A stretch of 6,326 bases of DNA, taken from NCBI GenBank assembly GCA_017631215.1, contig JAGBTR010000009.1, positions 1 through 6,326 of the forward strand, read 5' to 3'. The notes under the pieces are model-generated. The model was not told the DNA's origin. It was given only the letters and a program-made list of their open reading frames with translations, and did not search any database. Position 1 is the stretch's first letter; every line of letters starts with the position of its first letter. This document shows positions 1 to 5,869 of this stretch, one piece after another. A program made the translations under genes and the position numbers. Origin of the DNA: Clostridia bacterium (GTDB taxonomy: Bacteria > Bacillota > Clostridia > Oscillospirales > CAG-272).

Positions 1-8
1 GGCAAGGG

Positions 9-122
9 TCAGCCCTGAGTCTGCTTGTGCTTGGGGTTTTCGCAGATGACCATGACCTTGCCATGTCTCTTGATGATCTTGCACTTCTCGCAGATCTTTT
101 TAACAGACGGTTTAACCTTCAT
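9..122 (-). CDS. rpmJ: 50S ribosomal protein L36 (zinc-binding form)
   Basis: Translation from ATG at 122-120 to TGA at 11-9 gives a complete 37-residue protein beginning [14 protein letters not shown] and ending KHKQTQG, the usual L36 length. L36 is the smallest large-subunit protein; it binds 23S rRNA and helps fold it late in 50S assembly. Cys11, Cys14, Cys27 and His32 form the zinc knuckle, so this is the zinc-dependent form rather than the zinc-free paralogue some bacteria also carry. It lies 22 nt after infA. The ribosome binding site is modest: AAAGGG at 134-139 with about 11 nt before the ATG, so expression may depend partly on coupling to infA. In this gene order rpsM normally follows, but the window ends 8 bases after the stop. 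Identification is firm despite the small size. Confidence 0.96.
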   Translation of the reverse strand: MKVKPSVKKICEKCKIIKRHGKVMVICENPKHKQTQG

Positions 123-144
123 AGGATTATCAACCCTTTCTTAG

Positions 145-363
145 TTATTTCGCACGCCAGGTGATACGACCCTTATCCAGATCGTAGACGGAAACCTCAA
201 CGGTCACCTTATCACCGGGCAAAATCTTGATATAGTTCATACGCAGCTTTCCGGAAATATGAGCCGTGATGATGTGCTCATTCGGCAGCTTGACCTTGAA
301 GGTCGCATTGGGCAGAGCCTCAACGACGATACCCTCAAACTCAATCACGTCGTCCTTCGACAC
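145..363 (-). CDS. infA: Translation initiation factor IF-1
   Basis: The product is 72 residues, the standard length for IF-1, a single OB-fold (S1-like) protein that sits in the A site of the 30S subunit during initiation and works with IF-2 and IF-3. The family pattern is clear: [17 protein letters not shown] near residues 8-24, [19 protein letters not shown] at 35-53, and [11 protein letters not shown] at 60-70. The start is GTG (363-361), not ATG. It is supported by AAGGAGGG at 370-377 with a 6-nt spacer, and no in-frame ATG fits the family N-terminus. It is 39 nt downstream of map and 22 nt upstream of rpmJ. Related Bacillota often carry a small KOW-domain gene between map and infA; here there is none. 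Confidence 0.97.
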   Translation of the reverse strand: MSKDDVIEFEGIVVEALPNATFKVKLPNEHIITAHISGKLRMNYIKILPGDKVTVEVSVYDLDKGRITWRAK

Positions 364-369
364 AAGTAT

Positions 370-377
370 CCCTCCTT
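370..377 (-). promoter_or_regulatory. Strong ribosome binding site fixing the GTG start of infA
   Basis: The minus strand reads AAGGAGGG, 6 nt before GTG. This is a near-perfect match to the 16S rRNA 3' end. It sits in the 39-nt map-infA spacer and decides the start codon. Confidence 0.85.
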
Positions 378-402
378 ATCTATTGGAATGTGTGCAGTGT
401 AA

Positions 403-1164
403 TCAGAATTGCGGATCGATCAGCGTAAAGATCTCGACCTTATCGCCGACCAGGGCTACGGTGTTCTCGTAGTGAGATGAGAGCGAGTGATCGCTCGTCG
501 TCACCGTCCAGCCGTCCGCGCCGTCATCCACGTCCTGCGCGCCGACGTTGACCATCGGTTCGATGGCAAGCGTCATACCGCTGCAAAGGCGTGTTCCACG
601 ACCGGGCGTGCCGAAATTGGGAACATCGGGTTGCTCGTGCAGCTGTGCGCCAACACCGTGACCGATGTAGCGCTTAACTGTTGAGAAGCCGTTCTCCACA
701 ACGTAAGAATCGATCGCGTGACCGATATCTCCGATGCGGTTTCCCACCGCCATAGCGGCGACACCGCGGAAGAAGCTCTCTCGCGTGACCTCGATCAGCT
801 TTTGCGCCACGGGTGCGACCTCACCGACCGCAATGGTCCGTGCGGCATCGCCGTGGAATCCCTTGTAGTACGCACCGACGTCAATCTTGACGATGTCGCC
901 CGCGCGGATCACTCTCTTTTTTGAGGGGATACCGTGGATGACCTCATCGTTGATGCTGATGCATGCACTGGCGGGGAAATCGTAGTAGCCGAGGAAGGAG
1001 GGCTTTGCACCTGCGCGCACGATATAGTCGTGAACGACCTTATCGAGCTCGTAGGTGGTCATACCCTCGCGAAGCGCCTCACGGGCGGCAAGTAAAGCCT
1101 CACCCGTGATTCGCCCAGCGTCACGCATCGCAGCGAGCTGCAATGCATTTTTGACTTGTATCAT
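403..1164 (-). CDS. map: Methionine aminopeptidase, type I
   Basis: The 253-residue product removes the initiator methionine from new proteins whose second residue is small, using two metal ions; it acts in the cytosol at the ribosome exit. All type I active-site residues are present: His77 (IHGIP), Asp95 (KIDVG), Asp106 (HGDAART), His169 (GHGVG), His176, Glu202 (AIEPMV) and Glu233 (HYENTVAL), each two positions lower than in the E. coli enzyme. There is no N-terminal zinc-finger or SH3-binding extension, so it is the short bacterial form. The start is placed at ATG 1164-1162, with GAGG at 1171-1174 and a 6-nt spacer. An in-frame TTG at 1176, which would add MRRD, lacks a good binding site. 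It begins 8 nt after the adk stop and shares the adk/secY transcript. Confidence 0.97.
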   Translation of the reverse strand: MIQVKNALQLAAMRDAGRITGEALLAAREALREGMTTYELDKVVHDYIVRAGAKPSFLGYYDFPASACISINDEVIHGIPSKKRVIRAGDIVKIDVGAYYKGFHGDAARTIAVGEVAPVAQKLIEVTRESFFRGVAAMAVGNRIGDIGHAIDSYVVENGFSTVKRYIGHGVGAQLHEQPDVPNFGTPGRGTRLCSGMTLAIEPMVNVGAQDVDDGADGWTVTTSDHSLSSHYENTVALVGDKVEIFTLIDPQF

Positions 1165-1170
1165 ATCACG

Positions 1171-1174
1171 CCTC
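1171..1174 (-). promoter_or_regulatory. Ribosome binding site of map, overlapping the adk stop
   Basis: GAGG on the minus strand, 6 nt before ATG at 1164, uses bases of the adk TGA stop (1175-1173). It favours this ATG over the upstream in-frame TTG at 1176 and suggests translational coupling of map to adk. Confidence 0.6.
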
Positions 1175-1805
1175 AAACATTTGCCAGCGCAGCGAGGACG
1201 GCGGCGGTGGTATCCTCCACCTTATCCTGTCCCACAACGCGGATCAGCTTGCCCTTGGCGGCGTAGAAGTCCGCGATGGGCTCGGTCGTGTTGTGATAGG
1301 TCTGCAATCTGTTCTGGACCGTTGCCGCATTATCGTCATCACGAATATACAGCGCGGATCCGCACTTGTCGCACACATCCGTCTTGATCGGCGGATTGTA
1401 CTTGATGTGATAGGAAGCACCGCAAGAGCAAACGCGACGTCCGCTCATGCGCTCCACAATTGCCTCATCCGGAACATCAATGCTGAGAACAGCATCAATG
1501 CGTACCCCCATAGCATCCAGCGCCTCTGCCTGGGGCAGCGAGCGGGGGAAGCCGTCGAGGATGAAGCCGTTTTGGCAGGCATCTGTTGCCAGATAATCCT
1601 TGATGATACCAATGACGACCTCATCGGGAACGAGCTTGCCCTCGTCCATATAGGACTTGGCGAGCTTGCCCATCTCGGTGCCCTCAGCGATGGCACTGCG
1701 AAGTCTGTCACCGGTCGAAATCGTGGGAATGTTAAATTTCTCTGAAATCTTCACGGCCTGGGTACCCTTACCCGCGCCGGGAGCGCCCATCAAAATTAAA
1801 TTCAT
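1173..1805 (-). CDS. adk: Adenylate kinase, long (lid) form with a Cys4 zinc site
   Basis: The 210-residue enzyme interconverts ATP + AMP and 2 ADP in the cytosol and keeps adenylate pools balanced. Visible parts are the P-loop GAPGAGKGT at 7-15, the AMP-binding segment STGDRLR at 30-36, FILDGFPRS at 81-89, GRR at 122-124 opening the lid, the lid at about 123-160 and RDDDNAATVQNRL at 155-167. The lid carries Cys126, Cys128, Cys145 and Cys148, so it is the zinc-binding Gram-positive type. The first pair is CSC, one residue shorter than the usual CxxC. The residue after TGD is Arg34, where Met, Leu, Ile or Ala is common. The start is ATG 1805-1803 with GGAGG at 1812-1816 and a 6-nt spacer; the open frame runs upstream into secY, but that extension does not resemble the family. 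It begins 19 nt after secY. Confidence 0.97.
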   Translation of the reverse strand: MNLILMGAPGAGKGTQAVKISEKFNIPTISTGDRLRSAIAEGTEMGKLAKSYMDEGKLVPDEVVIGIIKDYLATDACQNGFILDGFPRSLPQAEALDAMGVRIDAVLSIDVPDEAIVERMSGRRVCSCGASYHIKYNPPIKTDVCDKCGSALYIRDDDNAATVQNRLQTYHNTTEPIADFYAAKGKLIRVVGQDKVEDTTAAVLAALANV

Positions 1806-1811
1806 ACCGTT

Positions 1812-1816
1812 CCTCC
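1812..1816 (-). promoter_or_regulatory. Ribosome binding site fixing the adk start
   Basis: GGAGG on the minus strand stands 6 nt before ATG 1805-1803, in the 19-nt secY-adk spacer. It rules out the longer reading that would start inside secY and add 28 unrelated residues. Confidence 0.85.
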
Positions 1817-1824
1817 GTGTCGGA

Positions 1825-3144
1825 TCAATCAAGGAAGCCCTTGTAGTTACGCATCGCAAGCTGCGACTCGATCGCTCTGAAGGTCTCAAGTGCTACACCG
1901 ACGACGATGAGCAGCGAGGTACCGCCGAAGGCGATGCCCGAGAAGCTGTCACCGAAGATGATGGTGATGAGCATGGGGAAACCAGCAATGAAAGCGAGGA
2001 AGATCGCACCGAGCGTGGTGATGCGTCCCAAAATTCTGGTAATATAATCAGACGTAGGCTTACCGGGACGAATACCGGGGACCGAACCGCCCTGATTTCT
2101 GATATTGTTGGCCACCTCAACAGGGTTGAAGGAGATCATAATATAGAAATACGAGAACAGGAAGATCAGCACGATATACACAACCAGATACAGCCAGGTA
2201 TCATAATTGAACCAGTTGTTTGCAAACTTGTAGAACCAGTTCTCTTCATTGGTAATGAAGGTGGCGATCGTAGCGGGGATCGAAACGATCGAGCTTGCAA
2301 AGATGACAGGCATAACGCCGGCCATATTCATCTTCAGAGGCAGGTTGCTCGACTGACCGCCGTACATCTTGCGACCGACCTGACGCTTTGCGTACTGGAT
2401 CGGGATGCGGCGCTCGGACTCGGTGAACCAAACGATCAGGAAGATGATAGCGACGGTGATCATGAGCGAGAGAATGGACTTAACCAGACCCCAGCCGCTG
2501 AAGCCGTCAAAGTTACCCTTGGTGAAGGTCATGCCCCAGACAGAGCCCAGAAGAGCGCCGCCACGAGACAGAATGTTAGCGAAGAGGATCATCGAGATAC
2601 CGTTGCCGATACCAAACTCGTTGATCTTCTCTGCCAGCCACATGATCACGGACGAACCTGCGCAGAAGCACGCAACGATCACGATCTTACCGAAGAGGCT
2701 CTGACCGTCAGCGGTCAGATAGCTCTGTCCCTGGTAGCCGGCGTCCAGCAGCATCGTGTAACCGATACTGGTCACCAGTGCCAGTGCAACCGTGACCACG
2801 CGGGTCAGTGCGCTGATCTTCTTACGGCCAGCCTCACCGTCCTTCGCCCAGCGCTCCAGAGGAGGCAGTGCGATGGTGAGAAGCTGGATCACGATCGAAG
2901 CCGTGATATAGGGGGAGACGTTCAGTGCGAAGAGCGTACCCTGAGCAAATGCGCCGCCCGAAAGCAGGTTCATATACTCGAACAGACCGCCCATCTGGCT
3001 GCCAAACGACTCCATCAGGTCTGCGTTCAGAAAGGGAACCGGAATTTGTGCACCAAGGCGATATAACAGAACGACCAGCAGGGTAAACCAGATCTTGGAG
3101 CGGATCTCCGGGACCTTCCATGCGTTTTTAAGCGTCTGAATCAT
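1825..3144 (-). CDS. secY: Preprotein translocase channel subunit SecY
   Basis: The 439-residue product is the channel of the Sec translocon. It passes unfolded secretory proteins through, and inserts membrane proteins into, the cytoplasmic membrane together with SecE, SecG and SecA. Ten hydrophobic segments can be placed at roughly 17-33, 74-94, 113-133, 151-171, 179-197, 222-241, 275-297, 316-338, 372-394 and 404-423. Family motifs include SPYITASIVIQLL at 77-89, GIGNGISMILFANI at 178-191, the cytoplasmic loop ERRIPIQYAKR at 244-254, NPVEVANNIRNQGG at 340-353, the SecA-contacting loop VPGIRPGKPTSDYI at 355-368 including Arg359, and FGGTSLLIVV at 406-415. The length is normal. The gene starts 2 nt after the rplO stop, and its ribosome binding site lies inside the last rplO codons, so its translation is probably coupled to L15. 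adk follows after 19 nt. Confidence 0.98.
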   Translation of the reverse strand: MIQTLKNAWKVPEIRSKIWFTLLVVLLYRLGAQIPVPFLNADLMESFGSQMGGLFEYMNLLSGGAFAQGTLFALNVSPYITASIVIQLLTIALPPLERWAKDGEAGRKKISALTRVVTVALALVTSIGYTMLLDAGYQGQSYLTADGQSLFGKIVIVACFCAGSSVIMWLAEKINEFGIGNGISMILFANILSRGGALLGSVWGMTFTKGNFDGFSGWGLVKSILSLMITVAIIFLIVWFTESERRIPIQYAKRQVGRKMYGGQSSNLPLKMNMAGVMPVIFASSIVSIPATIATFITNEENWFYKFANNWFNYDTWLYLVVYIVLIFLFSYFYIMISFNPVEVANNIRNQGGSVPGIRPGKPTSDYITRILGRITTLGAIFLAFIAGFPMLITIIFGDSFSGIAFGGTSLLIVVGVALETFRAIESQLAMRNYKGFLD

Positions 3145-3146
3145 CC

Positions 3147-3587
3147 TTATGCCACCTCAGTCGTTCCACCAGCTGCTTCGATCTTTTCCTTAGCAGTAGC
3201 AGAAAAGACTGCGGCTTTTACGGTGACTTTCTTTGTGATTTCGCCGTTGCCGAGCACCTTCAGACCGTCGAGCGGCTTGCGGATGATCTTAGCAGCGAGC
3301 AGTGCCTCAACGTCGATCACTGCGCCGTCCTCAAAGACGTTCAGATCGCTGACGTTAACGATAGCATAGTTCTTTGCGAAACGGTTCGTAAAGCCACGCT
3401 TGGGCAGCTTTCTGTAAAGCGGGATCTGGCCACCCTCAAAACCGGGACGGACACCGCCGCCACTGCGGGCATTCTGACCCTTGTGACCCTTACCGGCCGT
3501 CTTACCGTTACCGGATGCGGGACCACGACCCTTGCGCCATGCGCTCTTTGCGGAGCCCTCCGCGGGAGAAAGTTCATGGAGTTTCAT
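3147..3587 (-). CDS. rplO: 50S ribosomal protein L15
   Basis: The 146-residue protein binds 23S rRNA and joins the large subunit late in assembly. The N-terminal half is a long, Gly- and basic-rich extension: [20 protein letters not shown] at 19-38, then [24 protein letters not shown]. This part threads into rRNA. The C-terminal globular part carries the family signature in the region 110-140, from LKVLGNGE through [19 protein letters not shown]. The length matches the family. The start ATG 3587-3585 is preceded by AGGAGGT 8 nt upstream, merged with the rpmD stop TAA (3603-3601). The secY start lies 2 nt past its stop. No anomaly seen. Confidence 0.97.
   Translation of the reverse strand: MKLHELSPAEGSAKSAWRKGRGPASGNGKTAGKGHKGQNARSGGGVRPGFEGGQIPLYRKLPKRGFTNRFAKNYAIVNVSDLNVFEDGAVIDVEALLAAKIIRKPLDGLKVLGNGEITKKVTVKAAVFSATAKEKIEAAGGTTEVA
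3152..3158 (-). promoter_or_regulatory. Ribosome binding site of secY inside the end of rplO
   Basis: GAGGTGG on the minus strand, 7 nt before the secY ATG, is formed by the final rplO codons (Glu-Val region). Ribosomes finishing rplO are thus positioned to restart on secY. An AAGG directly next to the ATG is too close to serve. Confidence 0.65.
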
Positions 3588-3594
3588 TTTCAGT

Positions 3595-3603
3595 ACCTCC
3601 TTA
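3595..3603 (-). promoter_or_regulatory. Stop codon merged with ribosome binding site, rpmD/rplO junction
   Basis: The minus strand reads TAAGGAGGT: the rpmD stop TAA runs directly into the AGGAGGT site of rplO, which lies 8 nt before its ATG. It is the same arrangement as at the rpsE/rpmD junction. Confidence 0.7.
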
Positions 3604-3783
3604 TGCGTTTTCTACGGTCTCAACCGTAACCAGGTGGGAGATCACGCGGATCTTACCTGCCAGAACAGCGTCGTCCTTCTGAACGGTGCTGTCGCCGATC
3701 TTGCGCAGACCGAGCGTCTGAGCCGTAGCCTTCTGATTGGGGAGCGCACCGATCAGGCTCTTCTTCAAAGTTACCTTTTTCAT
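3601..3783 (-). CDS. rpmD: 50S ribosomal protein L30
   Basis: The 60-residue product has the bacterial L30 length and pattern: [20 protein letters not shown] at 3-22 followed by [15 protein letters not shown] at 24-38 and a C-terminal strand ending in [11 protein letters not shown]30 is a small 23S rRNA-binding protein of the large subunit, non-essential and absent from some lineages; its place between S5 and L15 supports the call. The start ATG 3783-3781 has AAGGAGGGG upstream, and the first bases of that site are part of the rpsE stop codon. Spacing to rpsE and to rplO is 13 nt each. Confidence 0.95.
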   Translation of the reverse strand: MKKVTLKKSLIGALPNQKATAQTLGLRKIGDSTVQKDDAVLAGKIRVISHLVTVETVENA

Positions 3784-3787
3784 TGTA

Positions 3788-3799
3788 TGCCCCTCCTTA
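3788..3799 (-). promoter_or_regulatory. Stop codon merged with ribosome binding site, rpsE/rpmD junction
   Basis: The minus strand reads TAAGGAGGGGCA: the rpsE stop TAA supplies the first two A residues of the AAGGAGG site for rpmD. The same TAAGGAGG design recurs at the rpmD/rplO junction. This is consistent with ribosomes moving straight on to the next gene. Confidence 0.7.
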
Positions 3800-4297
3800 T
3801 CCCTTCACCTGCTCCACGGAGATATCACGGGTCTTAGCGACCTCCTCCGCAGAACGAAGCTCAGCAAGTCCCGCCATGGTAGCCTTAACCACGTTGGTGG
3901 GGTTGTTGGAGCGCAGGCACTTCGCACGAATGTTGGAAATACCGGCAGCCTCCAGCACCGCTCTGACCTTACCACCGGCGATGATACCGGTACCCTGTGC
4001 AGCGGGCTTCAGAAGCACCTTACCTGCACCGAATACGCCGATAACCTCGTGGGGGATGGTCGTTCCCTTCAGGGAAACGGTGATCATATTCTTCTTTGCA
4101 TCCTCGATACCCTTGCGGATTGCCTCGGGTACCTCAGCTGCCTTGCCAAGACCTACGCCGACATGACCGTTGCCGTCACCGACAACCATCAGAGCAGCGA
4201 AACGGGCAATACGACCGCCCTTGACTGTCTTGCAAACACGGTTCAGAGCTACGAGGTTCTCGCGAAGATCGAGCTCATCAGGATTGAATTTTTTCAT
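3797..4297 (-). CDS. rpsE: 30S ribosomal protein S5
   Basis: The 166-residue protein of the small subunit contributes to decoding accuracy and, with S3 and S4, to the mRNA entry channel. The N-terminal double-stranded RNA-binding type domain spans about 10-75, with the signature region [21 protein letters not shown] at 27-47 (key residues Gly, Arg, Phe and the GDGNG loop) and [15 protein letters not shown] to 63. The C-terminal domain holds [16 protein letters not shown] at 94-109 and NVVKAT at 135-140. The start is taken at ATG 4297-4295, with GGAGG at 4303-4307 and a 5-nt spacer. An in-frame TTG at 4321 would add eight residues that do not resemble the family and would place the ribosome binding site inside the gene. 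The upstream spacer (71 nt) contains an inverted repeat. Confidence 0.97.
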   Translation of the reverse strand: MKKFNPDELDLRENLVALNRVCKTVKGGRIARFAALMVVGDGNGHVGVGLGKAAEVPEAIRKGIEDAKKNMITVSLKGTTIPHEVIGVFGAGKVLLKPAAQGTGIIAGGKVRAVLEAAGISNIRAKCLRSNNPTNVVKATMAGLAELRSAEEVAKTRDISVEQVKG

Positions 4298-4302
4298 TTT
4301 TT

Positions 4303-4307
4303 CCTCC
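4303..4307 (-). promoter_or_regulatory. Ribosome binding site fixing the rpsE start
   Basis: GGAGG on the minus strand with five A residues before ATG 4297-4295. It shows that the in-frame TTG at 4321-4319 is not the start. Confidence 0.85.
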
Positions 4308-4315
4308 AAATTGAT

Positions 4316-4337
4316 GTTCAATTAACAGTGATTGAAC
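4316..4337 (-). repeat. Inverted repeat in the rplR-rpsE spacer
   Basis: Perfect 7-nt arms GTTCAAT and ATTGAAC are separated by 8 nt and end about 8 nt before the rpsE ribosome binding site. The same stretch also holds an imperfect direct repeat, CACTGTTCAAT then CACTGTTAATT. The stem is AU-rich and would be weak as RNA. It could be a minor translational control hairpin, a processing site, or chance. There is no U-run, so it is not an intrinsic terminator. Confidence 0.45.
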
Positions 4338-4368
4338 AGTGTACAAACCGGACTGACCTCAAAAGAGA

Positions 4369-4728
4369 TCAGAACTTCAGGCCGCCCTCGCGAGCGCCAT
4401 CAGCCAACTCCGATACACGTCCGTGATACAGATAGCCACCACGGTCGAAAACGACTTCGGTGATGCCCATTGCAACTGCCTTCTCAGCGATCTCCTTACC
4501 GACAGCGCGTGCAGCCTCTTTGTTGCCGCCGTTGCCTGCGTTTGCCTTGCCGTAGCTGGAAGCGCTGACCAGCGTCTTGCCTGCGACGTCATCAATGATC
4601 TGTGCACTGATGTTGGCGTTGGAACGGTAAACGGCCAGACGAGGGCAAGCCGCGGTACCGGAGATGTGTGCTCTGACTCTCTTATGTCTCTTAAGACGAG
4701 CCTTGTTACTATCTTTTCTCGAAACCAT
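4369..4728 (-). CDS. rplR: 50S ribosomal protein L18
   Basis: The 119-residue protein binds 5S rRNA together with L5 and L25-type partners and helps dock it on the large subunit. A very basic N-terminus ([16 protein letters not shown], 4-19) is followed by the core [19 protein letters not shown] at 29-47, LVSASS at 53-58, and the conserved end [13 protein letters not shown] at 93-105 then [12 protein letters not shown] at 108-119. The length is typical. The start ATG 4728-4726 has AAAGGAG at 4738-4744, next to the rplF stop, with 18 nt between the genes. A longer 71-nt spacer to rpsE follows. Confidence 0.97.
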   Translation of the reverse strand: MVSRKDSNKARLKRHKRVRAHISGTAACPRLAVYRSNANISAQIIDDVAGKTLVSASSYGKANAGNGGNKEAARAVGKEIAEKAVAMGITEVVFDRGGYLYHGRVSELADGAREGGLKF

Positions 4729-4746
4729 CTTTTTACGCTCCTTTCA

Positions 4747-5295
4747 TCATTTGCCCTTACCGCCGGCCTTACCAGCCTTGCGGCGAACGACCTCATCGGC
4801 GTACTTGACACCCTTACCGTGGTACGGCTCAGGCTTACGGTAGGAACGAATGACAGCAGCAGTCTGACCGACAACCTGCTTGTCATAGCCCTTGACGATG
4901 ATGGTGTTGGAATCGGGAACCTCAAAGGTGATTCCTTCGGGAGCCTCGACCTCAATGGGGTGCGAGTGACCGAGGTTCATCACGAGCTTCTTGCCCTGCA
5001 GGGCAACTCTGTAGCCGACGCCGACGATCTGCAGCGTCTTCGCATAACCGCTCGAGACACCGACGACCATGTTGTTCAGAAGCGTACGGGTCAGACCGTG
5101 CAGGCTTCTGTTCTCAGCCTCGTCATCCGGGCGAACAACCGTCAGGACGCCTGCGTCCAGCGACAGCTGCATATTAGCATTGAACTGCTGGGTCAGAGTT
5201 CCAAGGGGACCCTTCACGGTAACGACGTTTGCGTCGCCGATCGTGACGGTAACACCTGCGGGAACCGTAATAGGTGCTCTACCAATTCTAGACAT
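4747..5295 (-). CDS. rplF: 50S ribosomal protein L6
   Basis: The 182-residue protein has two similar domains, about 1-80 and 81-175, and sits near the sarcin-ricin loop and factor-binding region of the large subunit. The N-terminus MSRIGRAPITVPAGV and the signature PEPYHGKGVKY at 155-165 near the end are diagnostic, with a Lys/Gly-rich tail after 172. Start ATG 5295-5293 is supported by GGAGGT at 5303-5308 with a 7-nt spacer. A second ATG at 5300 lies in another frame and too close to the binding site. It is 21 nt after rpsH. No anomaly seen. Confidence 0.97.
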   Translation of the reverse strand: MSRIGRAPITVPAGVTVTIGDANVVTVKGPLGTLTQQFNANMQLSLDAGVLTVVRPDDEAENRSLHGLTRTLLNNMVVGVSSGYAKTLQIVGVGYRVALQGKKLVMNLGHSHPIEVEAPEGITFEVPDSNTIIVKGYDKQVVGQTAAVIRSYRKPEPYHGKGVKYADEVVRRKAGKAGGKGK

Positions 5296-5316
5296 ATCAT
5301 ATACCTCCCGCTTCTC

Positions 5317-5715
5317 TTACCATACAAAGGCAAGAACTTCGCCGCCAACGTTAAGCTGACGAGCCTTCTTGTCGGTCATGATACCCTTGGAGGTGGACAC
5401 GATGGCCACACCCAGGCCGTTCATAACCTTGGGCATATCCTCGCACGAAGCGTAGATACGCAGACCGGGCTTGGAGACGCGGCGGATACCGCGAATGACC
5501 TTCTGCTTACCGGCGAGGTACTTCAGGGTGATGCGAATCGTGCCCTGCTTGCCATCGTCGATGATCTGGTAGCTCTTTACGTAGCCCTCTGCTACGAGGA
5601 TGTCCGCAATGGACTTCTTCATGTTGGATGCAGGCACGTCGACCGTCGCATGCTTTGCGTTGCTGGCATTGCGAATTCTGGTGAGCATATCTGCAATTAC
5701 ATCTGACATTTGCAT
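5317..5715 (-). CDS. rpsH: 30S ribosomal protein S8
   Basis: The 132-residue protein is a primary 16S rRNA-binding protein of the small subunit (helix 21 region). In E. coli it also represses its own operon by binding an mRNA mimic of that site. Seen here: [14 protein letters not shown] at 4-17, [14 protein letters not shown] at 27-40, [12 protein letters not shown] at 79-90 and the C-terminal signature [13 protein letters not shown] at 107-119, ending FVW. Start ATG 5715-5713 (MQMSDV) is chosen because AAGGAG at 5724-5729 is 8 nt away; the second Met, three codons in, would be 14 nt away. The gene is preceded by an unusually long 163-nt spacer with several inverted repeats, a possible place for control by S8. 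Confidence 0.97.
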   Translation of the reverse strand: MQMSDVIADMLTRIRNASNAKHATVDVPASNMKKSIADILVAEGYVKSYQIIDDGKQGTIRITLKYLAGKQKVIRGIRRVSKPGLRIYASCEDMPKVMNGLGVAIVSTSKGIMTDKKARQLNVGGEVLAFVW

Positions 5716-5747
5716 AATCTTTTCTCCTTAAATGCAAGTATATTTCT

Positions 5748-5776
5748 TGCTGCCAAGGGCTGGGCCCTCGGCGGCA
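5748..5776 (-). repeat. Strong hairpin upstream of rpsH
   Basis: On the minus strand, arms TGCCGCCGAGGGC and GCCCTTGGCAGCA flank a CCA loop. Thirteen positions face each other, with one C-A mismatch and one G-U pair. It ends 18 nt before the rpsH ribosome binding site. No U-run follows, so it is unlikely to terminate transcription; an RNA protein-binding or stability function is possible. Confidence 0.6.
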
Positions 5777-5825
5777 TATCGGTGGTAAATCGTGTCTTGA
5801 TTCCTTCCGATAGTTGGGAGTTTTT

Positions 5826-5841
5826 GAGTGCACGCGCACTC
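5826..5841 (-). repeat. Perfect short hairpin in the rpsN-rpsH spacer
   Basis: Six-base arms GAGTGC and GCACTC flank a GCGT loop on the minus strand, with five A residues directly after. There are no U residues after it, so it does not look like a terminator in the operon direction. Confidence 0.5.
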
Positions 5842-5848
5842 GGGATCA

Positions 5849-5869
5849 CACCGCCATTTTTGCGCGGTG
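5849..5869 (-). repeat. Short hairpin just after rpsN
   Basis: Six-base arms CACCGC and GCGGTG flank a 9-nt loop on the minus strand. It lies about 10 nt past the rpsN stop and is the second inverted repeat in this spacer. Confidence 0.4.

Noticed and set aside
1174..1176. TTG at the adk stop as the map start (adds MRRD)
   Set aside because: ATG at 1164-1162 has GAGG at proper distance and gives the family N-terminus; the TTG lacks a convincing binding site.
1806..1889. A 28-residue N-terminal extension of Adk reaching into secY
   Set aside because: The extension is the out-of-frame end of secY, while GGAGG and the canonical MNLILMGAPG start fit ATG 1805.
1657..3066. A 469-codon plus-strand open frame antisense to secY and the start of adk
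   Set aside because: It mirrors secY codon use, its product is low-complexity and polar with no family resemblance, and it has no ribosome binding site or promoter. SecY on the other strand is certain.
4319..4321. TTG as the rpsE start (adds eight residues)
   Set aside because: The GGAGG site lies after this codon and directly before ATG 4297; the extra residues are just a translation of the spacer and binding site.
3737..4426. A 229-codon plus-strand open frame over rpsE
   Set aside because: Antisense to a certain S5 gene, with no family features; it is a shadow frame.
4423..5706. A 427-codon plus-strand open frame antisense to rplR, rplF and rpsH
   Set aside because: It spans three real genes on the opposite strand, has no recognisable domain, and is explained by their biased codon use leaving few antisense stops.
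5737..5742. TATACT, a possible -10 promoter box before rpsH
   Set aside because: No acceptable -35 element lies 16-18 nt upstream, and the resulting start would leave almost no leader before the ribosome binding site.
5697..5777. A 26-codon minus-strand frame (MPPRAQPL...) between rpsN and rpsH, overlapping the rpsH start, possibly a leader peptide
   Set aside because: There is no ribosome binding site before its ATG, and its coding content is made mostly of the hairpin arms. It could matter only if translation were shown.
5748..5841. The spacer hairpins as intrinsic terminators
   Set aside because: None is followed by a run of U on the operon strand; the one at 5826-5841 is followed by A residues instead. 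The operon also continues with ribosomal genes that must be expressed.
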